From: Ecdyonurus torrentis
Lineage: Eukaryota; Arthropoda; Insecta; Ephemeroptera; Heptageniidae
Direction of reading: 5' to 3'
NCBI GenBank assembly: GCA_949318235.1
Contig: OX439134.1
Coordinates: forward strand, 23,324,662-23,388,661
Length of the DNA stretch: 64,000 bases
Shown here: positions 22,325 to 35,279 of the stretch, piece after piece
Numbering within the stretch: position 1 is the stretch's first letter
Layout of the letters: each line of letters opens with the position of its first letter
Program-made: the position numbers and the translations under genes
The notes under the pieces: model-generated
Told to the model about the DNA's origin: nothing
The model's input: the letters and a program-made list of their open reading frames with translations, nothing else
Database searches by the model: none

Positions 22325-23345
22325 CTTTGGCTCATTTTTAGCAAAAAAATTATTTGGGCCCCACTTAGGGCCCCCTCTTTCAGAATGTCCGCTCGATGTC
22401 TCCCCTGGGGACCTCAGGAGACATCTCAATATTTCATTGCTCTGTAAAAAATGGATTAAATGACAAATAAGTTGAGGGCCTACTTGGGGCCCTTCGTTCA
22501 GGATGTCCGCTCGATGTCTCCCCTAGAGACCTCAGGAGACATTTCTGAATATTTCATTGCCCTGTTAAAAATGGATTAAATGACAAATAAGTTGAGGGCC
22601 TCTTTGGGGCCCCTCGTTCAGGATGTCCGCTCGATGTCACCCCTAGGGACCTCAGGAGTCATATCAATATTTTAATGCCCTGTAAATAATCGATTAAATG
22701 ACAAATAAGTGGAGGGCCTACTTGGGGACCTTCGTTCAGGATGTCCGCTCGATGTCACCCCTAGGGACCTCAGGACACATCTCAATATTTCAATGCCCCG
22801 TAAATAATGGATTTAATGATAAATAAGTTGAGGACCTACTTGGGGCCCCTCGTTCAGGATGTCCGCTCGATGTCTCGTACCTGGGGACCTCAGGAGACAT
22901 CTCAGTATTTCAATGCCCTGTAAAAAATGGATTAAATGATAAATAAGTTGAGGGCCTACTTGGGTCCCCTCGTTCAGGATGTCCGCTCGATGTCTCATTC
23001 CTGGGGACCTCAGGAGACATCTCAGTATTTCAATGCCCTGTAAAAAATGGACCAAATGACAAATAAATGGAGGGCCCACTTGGGGCCCCTCTTTCAGGCC
23101 GCTCAATGTCTCACCTGGGGACCTCAGCAGACATCTCAATATTGCAATGCCCTGTAAATAATGGAATAAATGACAAATAAGTTGAGGGCCTACTTGGGGC
23201 CCCTCGTTCAGGATGTCCGCTCGATGTCTCATACCTGGAGACCTCAGAAGACATCGCAATATTTCAATGCCATGTTATAACAAAGGATGAAACATAAATA
23301 ACTTAGGGCACTTGGTTCAGGATGTCCGCTCGAATTCTTACCGTG
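22325..23345. repeat. Tandem array, unit about 119-120 bp, about nine copies
   Basis: GGATGTCCGCTCGATGTCTC recurs at about 22500, 22620, 22738, 22857, 22977, 23213 and 23315, with variants at 22383 and 23095. Each is followed by GGGACCTCAGGAGACATCTC and AATGCCCTGTAAAAAATGGA. One unit near 23095 has lost about 10 bp. It lies within the 5.1-kb foldback. Confidence 0.92.
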
Positions 23346-23399
23346 GGACCTCAGAATTAAAAGACATCTAAATATTACAAGTTTCCGTAGACAATAAAT

Positions 23400-24230
23400 G
23401 AAAAATAAATAAGTTATTAGTTATATTGCCATTTATTTGTTATTCGTGCAATTAAAACTTATTACTAACTGTAAAAGTCAAAAAGCCATGATCATGCTTA
23501 CTAAAAAAAATACATAATATATAAGACATTTTGAAAAAAAAAATAATGCTTAAAAAAAGACAAAATTATGAAGAATAAAAAAGAACAAAAAAAATATACG
23601 CAAGGCCATTAAATCTACGTTGTATTATTGAATTATAATACAAAAACACATATTTCACTAATCTAATAATTTATGTATTATAGATTATTTAATGGGCATA
23701 TATAATCAGGGTTATACATTAAAAAAAGTCAGTTATTATACAAAACATGCAGGAAAAATAATTTGTACAGTTAAAAAACTCCACCGATATTTGTCTACTT
23801 ATACAAAACAAAAATATGCGAAGAGAATTAACTAAAGTTGAAATAACTGAAGTACGTATACGAACTACAAAATCTTGAGTTTGGTTCGCACTTCTCTGTT
23901 ATTTCAACTCGGGTAATTCTCTCCGTATGCATGCAGTACATTTATATAATATGCAGAAAACCCATCATATGTATATATATATAAATCATAGCATTACCTC
24001 GTAATTAGTTTACGTCTCAAATTACATGACAAATAATGTTGTATCCGTTTGCATGGCACAAACACTCGAGAACGGGCCGTTACATGAAAAAAAAAAACGT
24101 TTCTTTTATGATTAAACGCGCATGAAACGACTACAGTTAATATTCTTACCTTTAATAAAGTTTTTCTGCATGATAAAACACTGGTAATAACACACATTAA
24201 AATTAAAAACTTAAAAAATCTTCATAACAA
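23400..24230. other. AT-rich interior of the foldback element
   Basis: No gene seen. A weak inverted pair around GAAGAGAATTAACTAAAGTTG (23819) and CGGGTAATTCTCTCCG (23909) is present. Confidence 0.35.
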
Positions 24231-24358
24231 TACAAAAAGTCCAACTCAATCACGCCACACAATATCTCGGCACTAGCCTGGCTGTGCGCTGTGCTGTCGC
24301 TCGCTAGCGCTCGCTAGGCAAGCATGCAGCATGCATGGCGAGTAAGACTCGGTTAGAC

Positions 24359-24762
24359 TATAGTAACTATAAAGGTAGTTCAGTCGATTCAGCAAAAGTG
24401 TTTTTTTGCTTCACACCGTCCTATCTGAACCCATGTTAAAAGGGGTCACTTCAATAAATCATAGCGCAACTAATACAAATTGTCAGGACATAAAAATTAT
24501 ATCAAAACATGCCTTAATAAGTCAGCTATTGTTTTTAATTTTATAAATATCTTCCTGAGTTGATTAATATTATTAATCAATGATTTTCTGAGACATTGTA
24601 ATCCGCCGCTAAGATTGGCTGTCGAAGTGACTTCGGGCATCTCCGCAAAAGCGGTTTTCTCTCTCCGCCAATCATAGGCCTGTAAAATGTGGTTTTTCAC
24701 CTCCCCTGCACCCCCTACATAAGAAGAATGCGGTGACCATACTACCTCTTATAGTTACTATA
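24359..24762. mobile_element. 404-bp MITE with TIR TATAGTAACTATAAAGGTAGT
   Basis: The left terminus is mirrored at 24741-24762 with one extra base. The interior is moderately GC-rich and non-coding. It is nested in the 5.1-kb foldback. Confidence 0.75.
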
Positions 24763-26139
24763 GGTAAGACCGTTTTACCCGATTGCTGATTGCCTGTTCA
24801 AAATCAACAGTTGCGGTTTTTCGCACAGCTGCGGCCAACTGGCCAATCACCGCGCCGCGTTTTCGAGGAAACCAGGAAACCTCCAAAAATGTATAGTCAC
24901 GGGCAAAAAGACTCTGACTGTACAGTCAATGACAAAAATTATTAAATTTTAAATAATTACACAATGTAATTTATTGCACATTATAACTAGGAAAATTTAG
25001 GATCAAAAGTCAGACTATTTTTATTCAATATGAAAAATTGAAAAAAAAGTGCATAAAAAAATGAAATCCCGCTTTTAAAAAAATATATATAAATTTAACA
25101 AATTACAGAGAAGAATAAATTTTATTTTATTCTTTTGAAATTAACTTTTTTATATATACTTTTTCCTCCCCCTCCCCACTTTTTTTTCCATTGTCCCGAG
25201 AGGTCTCGCCGTAAGACGTCTTTCAAGACATCTCCACTGGTCTCGAGATGACTCATGTTTTTAAAAATATTATTTAATGAACTCTAAATTTATAGACTAC
25301 AAAAATATATATAAAAAATGTATTTAATTATTGAAGTATGCACAAAATTGCATTTTTTTTATGTATGAAGTCCCGCGAGGTCCCACCGAGAGATGTCTTT
25401 TGAGACATCTCCTCTGGTCTCGAAAGTGTACTTTTATTTCAAAATGATGTAAAATTAGCATAACAACGATTTAAAAAACATATTAGTGATCTCAAACCCA
25501 TTAAAATAATATTTAGAGACCGTTCTGACCAAACCTTAGCCAAAAAAGTGATGTCCCCTAGAGGCCCCCCGAGGGGACGTGTCGGGGAGACCTGTCTCGC
25601 ACTGGTCTCCTGGACTTAGCGGAGGTTATCACGAGGTCTACTATGCACCCTAGTACTCGATTATAGTTATGTTTACCACCCCTAAAAAGGGTTAAAGGGG
25701 TTGATCTGGTGTTTGAAACTTGGACAACTTGAAGTTAATTAATTGTCTTAACATCCACTAAGTTTGAAGTCCTTGCGTTAATTTTAACCCTCTCTAACAA
25801 AACGGTCCTTTTAGCTATAACTCATATGTTATTTGCATGTACGAGCGACTTTCTGCTACTGATTTGTTGCTCAAGGTCGCGAAGGGGGCGTGGCTCGCCG
25901 TTGTCGAAGAGGGCCATTTCTGGTATGTTGCTTTGTTCTATGCAATAACTCGGTGTAGTATGTAAGAGGCTAGCCTAGAGTAAACACGTGAACTGGAATT
26001 ACTGCTGTTTTATTTCTATATATTCCCATATCTTAAAATGGCTACGTGGCTATCGAACTCAGGTGTGTGTTAACATATTGAACAGTAATTAAGAGTTAAT
26101 TTTGAAGTTAATTAAGTGTTAATTAAGTGAATTTGAATA

Positions 26140-26310
26140 AGTGTCAAGATGCTTATGAGCCTGCGTGGTAAGGCTGAGTTATTTGAAACAGAATAATCAG
26201 AACACGAGGTATGTTGAATAAGTCGTGAATAAATTAAGTGTCAAGATGAGAATGAGCCCTGCGTGGTAAGGCTGAGTTATTTGAAACAGAAATATCAGAC
26301 TACGATCGAG
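26140..26310. repeat. Direct duplication of about 95 bp
   Basis: GTGTCAAGATG, GAGCC(C)TGCGTGGTAAGGCTG and AGTTATTTGAAACAGAA occur at about 26143-26190 and again at 26238-26292. A third, poorer copy follows near 26340-26400. Confidence 0.75.
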
Positions 26311-26635
26311 GTATTTTGTTGAAATTGGTTAAAAGTGCTGGGCCTGTGGGAATACTGATTATTTGAAAGAATAAAGTAATAGACCACGAGGTAGGCAAGA
26401 AGATTATAGCGTCTGATGCATGTGGCGATCAGAGCTTGCATGTTGTGTTGTGATATAATGCGGCCAGATTACATACTATAACCCTTGGAAATAAAGCCCT
26501 CCAAGTAAAATAAACTTGGTGAATTAGTGAACATTTATTTTCAACAAATAAATTAGTAGCTATATAGCTGTATGCTATTGAATATGCTATTTTGAATTCA
26601 ACAATAATTATAATTTATATTTTTTAATTAATATA

Positions 26636-29577
26636 TATATCGCTCGTTTGCTGTGATTTTCTCGTATCAGATAAATTTGTTCTCTTAGAAAAAAAAAGTT
26701 TGATCTGCATTTACATTGTTTGTAGCAGTAGTAGAAAAAAAATAAAATTATGAACAGGAATATAAATTTAGTGGCTATTAGAAGAATTTTTTTGGTATTT
26801 TAAAAATTATTAATCTTTCCGCGATTATAAAAAATGTAAAAATTATCCATGATTTTTACCAACTCACCCCGCACACCTTGACTTTGAGATGCTTTAAAAA
26901 ATTGATGTAATACATGAAATTTTTTAATGCTTGGTAAACATACTCCATACATGATTGCTTATGATTTAAAATAAAAATATTTTTTATTTTTACAAATATG
27001 CACCTGTAATACCTAATTAGTTAAATTATTGCTAACTCCATGTATTTTGAAGATATTGGAATAATTTTTTTTACAATATTCACTATCGAGTGATTAAATT
27101 TCTAATCGATTTTAAATTAAAAGGAGGAGAGCGAATATAATTTTTAACAATACTTTTAATTTTAATCATTAATCTTTACTTGAGAGAAAAATGAGAAGAT
27201 GATTTTGGCAACGATGTTGAAGTCTTCTCTCTCTGTTTACCTTCTCTCTCGTGATTCCATCTTCGAGTCAGGTGCTCACGACATTCGGACCATCTCGGAG
27301 CGGTGTGTCATGCACTATAGACGAAATTTTACCTACATACACAAATCACTTGCCTGTGATATTTTGTACTATTTAACAAATATTTTTGCACATCACTATA
27401 AAAATAAATTATATTTTCTAAAAATATTAAATTATTTATGACTTTTATGATAAAATTCTAACTATAATAGTCAATATAATAATATAGTTCAATTTGTTTT
27501 TCTAATGTGCTCCATGCAAATAAAATAACAAAATAAAAGTAATACCATCCCTAGAGCATCAAAAATTTATCCAAGTAGCTTTTGTAATCAATTAGTGTGC
27601 ACAATGAACAGTAATAGCTATCATTTTTTATTTCATATTGTAATGTGTAAGACTAATATAAAATAAATTACTGAAAATTTTTTATTTTGCGAAGAAAGTA
27701 TGAAAAATCTTTTTTTTTACTTTATCAGTTTACGTTTTACAATTGTTTATTTTTTTCCGTTTTTTTTTTAATGTTAAAACTTTTATTTTATGTATTAGAA
27801 ACTTATTAGGAAATAATATTTTGCCAAGATTATAATATTTTGTCTTTTTACGTTATTTTTATAGCGGGAAAAAAGGGATACAAATTTACGTTCAATATGC
27901 TATGAGTTTAAAAGAATTAAAATAATTTTAGACAGTGCTCCGTCTATAGTAAGTTAGACTTGATAAGTTTTTCTGCATATTTCTGCGTCTATATCATAAC
28001 ATATTATAATTACACATGGAATAAAAACACAGAGTAAAAAAAGTTTTGTTTACGATATTGCAAAAACAGTAAAGTAAACGTGATTAAAAAAATATTGTTT
28101 TAAATAATGTTTTATGTTATTTGGACTTTAAATAAGAAAAATAAAGATAAAACATCCGCATGAGCTAACACCATAAAAGAATTGGAAATAATTATTACAG
28201 TACTTAAGTAAACATAAAAACGGTATATACATATAATACCAATTTCATTTCCATACTTGAAATAAAAAAATAACATAATATTTAAATGTATTATTGTACA
28301 CTGAAACTGGTAAAAATTAAAACTCAAATTTGAGATTTATTTTATATTTTTCCAAATTACCAACAAAACTTTCATTGTATTGTGATTTTATTATTATTTT
28401 TTGTTTGTGTTATAAGCAATCGTTTCATATTTTATGTTTGTTATCAATGAATAAAATATTAAATGAAATAATTTAACTCATTTCATATGTCAATTGCTTC
28501 CTCCAATAATTATTTATAGATAGAAATGTATCTTTCAATGCAATGTGTGGTAAAGCTGTATGGATAATAATACGGATAAAAAAACACGACTTTTCAATAA
28601 TTCGTACCTAAAAATTTTAATTTACTTTTAGTATAATTATACATTATATATAAAATGTAAAGTAATAAAAATATTTTTATATCAATAAATATTTTATACA
28701 TTATATTATATGTCAAGACTATTTAAAAAAATACGATACATCGTTACATATAAAGTTAAACGATAGCATACATTTACTAATTGCTAAACAAATTTGAAAA
28801 GAAAACAATATTTAATTTTTTTATTTTAATGACTTGATTTCATCATTCTGTGGAAAAATATTATACAACACTTTTATAACAATATCACAGGCAAGTGACT
28901 TGTGTATGTAGGTAAAATTTTGTCTATAGTTCATGACACACCTCTCCGAGATGGTCCGAATGCCGTGAGCACCTGACCCGAAGATGGGATCACGAGAGAG
29001 AAGGTAAACAAAGAGAGAGAAGACTTCAACATCGTTGCCAAAATCATCTTCTTATTTTTCTCTCAAGTAAAGAATAATGATTAAAATTAAAAGTATTGTT
29101 AAAAATTGTATCCGCTCTCTTCCTTTTAATTTAAAATCGATTATAAATTAAATCATTTGATAGTGAATGTTGTAAAAAAAAATTATTTCAATATCTTCAA
29201 AATACACGGAGTTAGCAATAATTTAATTAATAAGGTATTACACGTGCAAATTTGTAAAAATAAAAAAAAATTTATTTTAAATCATAAGCAATCATGTATG
29301 GAGTATATGTTTACCAAGCATTAAAAAATTTCATGCATTACATCAATTTTTTAAAGCATCTCAAAATCATGGATAATTTTTACATTTTTTATAATCGCGA
29401 AAAGATTAATAATTTTTAAAATACTAAAAAAATTCTTCTAATAGCCACTAAATTTATCTTCCTTTTTATAATTTTTTTTCTACTACTGCTACAAACAATG
29501 TAATTGCAGATCAAACTTTATTTCTAAAAGAACACATTTCTCTGATACGAGAAAATCACAGCAAACGAGCGATATAC
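26636..29577. mobile_element. 2.9-kb foldback element with arms of about 750 bp
   Basis: ATCGCTCGTTTGCTGTGATT at 26640 is mirrored by the sequence ending at 29577, and matching continues inward to about 27385 and 28885. The innermost 300 bp of each arm (27165-27370 and 28888-29080, with CTTCGAGTCAGGTGCTCACG and TCATGCACTATAGACGAAAT) look better conserved than the outer arm. The 1.5-kb loop is AT-rich with no transposase. The ends overlap TATA, a possible target duplication. Confidence 0.82.
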
Positions 29578-29612
29578 ACTTTATTTAAGGCTATAAAATA
29601 TAGCTGTTTTCA

Positions 29613-29827
29613 ATGGAGGTTATCGGTTTAAAAAATTGTTAAAATTTTTCTATGGCTTAAAACTTAAAACACGTGCAAGTATGTCTAGTATTTCTCATTT
29701 AATTTTCTCCTAAATCGGTGGAGTAATTTTCTTAAAAATCGCAAAAAAACGTGGTTTTCTCTATAAGCGTCATGTTAAATTAGGGGACCCTTAGCTTTCC
29801 CAGCAGCGCTATACCGATAACGTCCAT
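29613..29827. mobile_element. MITE family F copy 1
   Basis: ATGGAGGTTATCGGT at 29613 is mirrored by ACCGATAACGTCCAT at 29813-29827. The interior has TATGTCTAGTATTTCTCATT and CTCTATAAGCGTCATG. Other copies: 45105-45620 (split) and 48090-48315. Confidence 0.82.
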
Positions 29828-30800
29828 TAAAAAAATATAAGTAAATATATTTTATATATCAAAGAAGAAAGTAATAAAAGAAATAACGTCGACTAGACGG
29901 TTCAAAATATTAAAATAATATCACAAATAGTAAGGATAATTTTTATTTACAAAATAATTCACGTACTTTGCATGCCAAATTGATATATAATTGTATAATA
30001 TTTGTTTTAAATTTTATCAGTTTATTTATACACACCGTTTTTAAAATTTACATGTAATAAACTGAAATATATAGACATATAAAATAAAAAATATCCAATT
30101 CTTACATACATCACATCATCTTCAACCAATAGTGTATATTACCGTATTTTTACTCGGTTTTGAAGCCCAAGACCAATATATTTCATCATCTTTACCAAGT
30201 CAGCTCGATCAAACGTTAATCATGAAAGCAAAAATACACATTTTTCAGCTTAAATAAACAAATGACTTACAGAACGATTACTAATTATAAAGCTTACCTT
30301 TATGTATAACTTCCGCGAAAAAAAAAAGTCACTATACTTTGTCATTCACAAGAAAATTAAATTTAAACATTAGAAATATACGTTGCATCCATTGTGTTCA
30401 CAATATCAACAAAATCTGTCATGAGGAAATAGCTGTTGCTTGTGTAACGGTCCTTTTTTAAATAGGCCAATCAGAATGCTTTGTTTTTAAAACTTCGGAA
30501 GTTTTCGCTTTTATTTGGGAAATTTAAAATTTGAATTTCTCAACCGGTTGCCAAATTAATAAAATTTATGTTATTTCATTTAAAACCATATAATGGTATT
30601 AAAAAATGTAATACGTGAGATAATATTAAAATGCATTTGGTTGAGAAAGTGTAAGAAACCATTCAAAAGTATAACACATTTTAATTATTAAATAAATATA
30701 ATAAGTTCACATTTTAAATGTTAAAAACCATGTAATAACATATAAAAATATTTAGGTTTCAAAGAATTCATAATATGAAATTTTGTTAAAAAAGTTTAGT
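29828..30800. other. AT-rich non-coding DNA
   Basis: No gene, RNA or clear inverted repeat recognised. Confidence 0.4.
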
Positions 30801-30809
30801 ATTATAAAT

Positions 30810-31400
30810 ATAAAAAAACATTTAAAAGTATGAAATAACATTAAATAATATTTAATATAAAATATATATTTAATAATGTAAAAATAATTTAATATAATAA
30901 ATGTTATAGTATGTTAAAACATTTAAAAGCATAAAATAATATCTATAATAGTATTCATCAATGTAAAATATATATATATATCATTTAATACCATGCAATA
31001 ACATTCACAAATATGAAATAACATATAATAGTATTTAATTGTTAAAAAAATTTCACATGATATTTTTTTTAATATTATATATATACCATGCAGAAACATT
31101 TAAAAGAATGAAAATAACATTATATAATATTAAATATAAAATACATATTTATAATAATGTAAAAAAATATTTAAATATAGTATGTCAAAACATTTAAAAG
31201 CATAAAATAACATCTATAAACATTTAACATCTGTAAAAAAGATATATATCATTTTAATAATACCATGCAATTACATTCAAAAATATGAAATAACATGTAA
31301 TAGTATTTAATTGTTTAAAAAATTTCACATGGTAATTTTTTTAATATTATATATACAATGCAAAAACATTTAAAAGTATGAAATAGCATATAATAAAAGT
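30810..31400. repeat. AT-rich tandem repeat, period about 275 bp
   Basis: CATTTAAAAGTATGAAATA-type segments at about 30820, 31096 and 31370 mark the units. TTAATTGTTAAAAAAATTTC, TTTAATATTATATATA and TAACATCTATAA-type blocks recur at the same spacing. Confidence 0.7.
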
Positions 31401-31407
31401 TATGTCA

Positions 31408-31548
<141 letters not shown>

Positions 31549-32780
31549 CCCGCTGAGACAAAGGACTTCATTAGTAGTTCACCGTGAATTCATTTACACC
31601 TTCATATTTATTTAAAAAGTTAACTTCATCATGAATTCACGGTGAGCCGTTGAGAAGCCTCCTTCATAATGAAGCTTTATTATGAAGCTCAAAAAGGAAG
31701 CGGAGATGAGGCAGTATATGAAGCGGAGAGGAAGCATAATATGAAGCGGAGAGGAAGCATAATATAAAGCGGAAATCCTTATCGCTTGGTTTTGTCTGGC
31801 TTTACAGCATGCACCTGGTCACTCCTGGACTTTTGAAAAAAAATTAGCGCGCCAAAAATAACCGTCTCCTTGCTCCTTGCTTGCATTCTACAAATAACAG
31901 TCAAACAGAAACTATTATACACTAACTACACAACATACAACTTTTATACAAATGCATTCATGCATCTACATATTTTTAATTGCATGCAAATGAGCCACAC
32001 GTTCAAATTAATATAATAACTACCTGGAAATCATGCAATATAAATTTTAACACTACTTTCAAGCATAGACGCAATGTATTTTTTTTATTATAACAAACAT
32101 ATACACAAAATACAAAATCAATCAGCATTAACAATTATATAATATTGAAAACAAAGAGAAAAAACATGAAATCTTACACAATTCTCCCAGAAGTCGCCAT
32201 TTCATCAGCGCATGAAACATAAAAACAATTCTTTTATCAGCAAAAATATGACAAAATAACTGGAACTTATACACATTATTTACTCACGTTTTACGAAAAG
32301 TGATCGGTCGTCAAATAAACACATAAATCTATATATAAACTTGTAAAAGAACGCAAATTATATCACACGTACTTCCCCAACGGGTTACTAGCTTGCTGCT
32401 TGCTTGCGACTGGCGTCCACTTCCTCTCCGCTCCGCTCTCACATCTCGCACACACTCGCTATCCTGTCGCTGCCGCGCTCTTCTCGCTCTCCCGGCCCGG
32501 CTCTTCGCCTGCCACCGCTCTTCCGTCATGCCACACAGCCAGCCAGCAGCTGCCTCGCCCCAACGGCTGCTTCACTTTCCGCTTCACCTTTGCTCAAAAA
32601 GTGAAGCTGGAAGTGAACTTCACTTCAGCTTCATTTTTGCTCCAACCGTGAAGTTGAAATGAAGTTGAACTTAAAATATGAGCTTCACTTTGCTCGTTAA
32701 TGAAGTGAAGCTAAAAAGGAAGCTTCACCTTGGCTTCACCTAGCTTCACCTTCTTCCCCGTGAAGTCATATGCATACCAG

Positions 32781-32783
<3 letters not shown>
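31549..32783. mobile_element. Probable non-autonomous element between two (TA)n tracts, rich in GAAGC and TTCAC motifs
   Basis: The ends are TATACCC...GACTTCA on the left and TGAAGTC...GGGTATA on the right, imperfect inverted termini. Subterminal parts contain many GAAGCGGAGA, GTGAAGCT and GCTTCACTT repeats in both orientations, and GTGAATTCATTTACACC is mirrored by CATGAATTCACGGTGAG at 31630. A GC-rich patch at 32400-32560 is unusual here; its overlapping ORFs in several frames are not credible proteins. Confidence 0.55.

Positions 32784-32840
<57 letters not shown>
32783..32840. repeat. (TA)n microsatellite
   Basis: TA run of about 54 bp at the right edge of the element ending here. Confidence 0.95.
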
Positions 32841-32842
<2 letters not shown>

Positions 32843-32984
32843 ATGAAATATTTTATTTTATTTATTTTACCAAAGAAATTTATAACATATGGGGAAACGC
32901 CCCTCAAGTAATTTTATTTTTAAAATTTCGCGGTCGAGTTTTAGTCGCGACGTCGAAAATTTCTCAAGGATTTTACTTGAGATT

Positions 32985-33272
32985 ACTCAGACAAAAATGA
33001 GGAGTATTCAATAAGTATTCATATCCAGGTAAAAAATACAAAAAGAATACTACATTGTATTCATTTTGTATTCTTTTGTGTCAAATTCAATACAAAATGA
33101 ATACTTTTTCTGGATAAATACAAAAAGAATACTAAATTTTTATTGCCTTTTTTCGAGTGAATACATATGGGTAGTAAATGAATACAGTTTCAATACACTT
33201 CTCAGGTAAAGGGTAGTAAATGAATATAAAAAGAATACATTTTGAATACTCCAATTTTTACCTGAGTAGATC
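32985..33272. mobile_element. MITE-like repeat built of GTATTC/GAATAC motifs
   Basis: The left end ACTCAGACAAAAATGAGGAG, with TATTC following, is imperfectly mirrored by GAATACTCCAATTTTTACCTGAGT at 33246-33269 (given here in part as GAATACTCC and ACCTGAGT). The interior repeats AATACAAAAAGAATACTA and its mirror several times. Confidence 0.6.
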
Positions 33273-34690
33273 GCGTTTGTTGATGTTTTGAGGAGTTGTT
33301 TTGTATGTGTAATTTGGGTCCGTTTATCACATACTGGACCTGTTTTAGTGTATTTAATCAATATAAGAAGTAATTCTGCACGGCTGAAGATTACACGTAA
33401 GCATAAATAATAAATAGGTATGTAATCATTTTAATGTGAAGTTAGCGTCATATTTTGGTGGGTGTTGTGGGTAAACAAAGGCTATAAGAAATTTAATTTT
33501 TTATAATATTTGGCTTATTTGAGGCCGAATATCTGAAATTAAATATGCGTATGAGCACAGTTTGATATAGTGAAAGAGAACGATAAGTAATGGTGGTTGT
33601 TTAACTCATGAAATGAGATTTCTGAGTAATATAAAAAGTGATAAAAAGTGGGTTTGTTTGGTTGAAGATTTGGTTCTCAAAACAAACTGTTGCATATTTA
33701 CTGTGAATAATAAAGGGGAAAGGAGCACAGTTAAATATTACATATCACCTATATGCATATTATCATATTCAAATCTCATATATTTTGGATTGTGTGTGAA
33801 TTTTTATTGACTTTAAGTGAGAGAGAAAGTTAATTAAAATTATTTTACATAATGCATTTTGTATGCATTTTGGTCCATAGCACTGATTGGTGGAAAGGGG
33901 TTGCTATGGGGTACAGTGAGTGAGGCGGGCGAGTTGCTTGAGAAAATCACGAGCACAAGAGAGTTTTTGTCTCCAAAACACATGGCCTTTTTTCTTAGGA
34001 GAAGGGGGTAGAAAAATGCAGTTTTAGCTAGGGGAGATTAGATATTTTATGCAGCCGTCAGATTTTTGGTGTGATTTTTGTGTCCTTGAGCGCTTATAAG
34101 TAGCCTAAAATTTAACATTGCATTTTTTATGCATAGTAAAGCATACAAGAATTAAAATTATTTATTTTTCTATTTTTTATTTAATATTAAAAATCATCAG
34201 TTTTTCATTTAATTTCACAACGTTCAAGCACACAAAAGTCATAATATTTTAGTATAGGTTAAAATATGTTTTATTGTCACTTCCAAATTTATAATTTTAT
34301 TAAACTTTGGTTTTATATTGATATTATTGAAATAATTTGATGGTCATTTAATGCAACATTTTTCAATATTGTTATATTTTTCTTTGTCAATAAATTTATA
34401 ATTTGTTTTGCTTGTTTAATGGTTCATTTTAAAATATTGAGAACATTTAAATTATTAAACAAGTATTATAATATTTAAAAACATTAAATATTATTAAAAT
34501 AAATTATTTCATTGATGTCATATATTTTTACTGTATTTTGGGAAATAGTGCATGTCAGTTTTCAATGATAATTTTAACCGAAAAATTAGCATTTTTTATA
34601 TGTTATATAGCAAAAGCGATGGATTATTTTTATTTTTAAATATTTTCAAGTAAAATTATTTTGTTCTTAAAATTCTAAAATTTTAATCAT
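33273..34690. other. AT-rich non-coding DNA
   Basis: Several short ORFs, none with codon structure or domain I recognise. No RNA gene or clear repeat seen. Confidence 0.4.
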
Positions 34691-34947
34691 GGCAGTCAAG
34701 TTGAAAGAGAGAGGGAGGGAGTCGTGACGTTTCACCCTCAAAGAGCGTCATGATTGGTCCAGAGTCATCGAGAGGGGATGATTCTGGAGAAATATTTACT
34801 CTTAAGGCTTGATCACGGCCATGTTAAGTCAGTCTTGGATAGGCAAACTATTGGTGAGGTTCAGTGTGGCACCCCAGCAGGGCAAAGCGCACCCTTCAGC
34901 AATGATCTTTATTTTAATGGCGTTAAAATAGAGACAGAGTCTGGCTC

Positions 34948-35090
34948 CTTGGTAAGTTTGAATACTTAACTTACTATAGAAATATTATCAAGTATTAACA
35001 TTTCATTCAGGGAGAGGAGTAACCTTTGTAAGTTTAAATACTTAACTTACCCTGGTAATATTGTCAAGTATTAACATAACATTCAGGGCG
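34948..35090. repeat. Tandem duplication of about 75 bp
   Basis: GTAAGTTT(G/A)AATACTTAACTTAC, ATATT(A/G)TCAAGTATTAACAT and CATTCAGGG(A/C)GAGG occur twice in order (34950-35018 and 35027-35093). Confidence 0.75.
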
Positions 35091-35279
35091 AGGTGGAATT
35101 ATGATGGACGGTCAAGTGGTTAATTAATTGGTGGTTGTTAAAGGGAAAATTGGTCGTTATTTCATCATGCCTGTATATTATATTAAATTTTATACAGAAG
35201 GAAAATAGTTAAAATTTAAAAGGAGTTGAGATTTTTTGGCTTTTTGTGCAATATGGAGTGGGGGAAACATCTCTTGTCT

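Larger units (their letters stand above)
20795..25916. mobile_element. 5.1-kb foldback element with about 290-bp inverted termini
   Basis: The left arm 20796-21085 (from CCTCTTCGACAACGGCGAGC to GGTGCATAGTAGACCTCGTG) is mirrored at 25625-25915. Inside lie a second, nested foldback (21078-22152), a nine-unit 120-bp tandem array (22325-23345), a smaller MITE (24359-24762), and palindromic GAGACATCTC-type motifs (25195-25430, 25560-25610). No transposase ORF; the repetitive frame on the minus strand at 22813-23259 is an artefact of the array. Confidence 0.82.

Noticed and set aside
22813..23259. 148-residue frame with repeated RCLLRSPG motifs
   Set aside because: It is the 120-bp tandem array in translation; frame and units break with each indel.
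22325..23345. CRISPR array
   Set aside because: Units are 120 bp with no short repeat/unique spacer structure, and the window is a eukaryotic nuclear genome.
32329..32662. Four overlapping frames in a GC-rich patch
   Set aside because: Open in several frames because GC-rich DNA has few stops; arginine/serine-rich composition and no domain.
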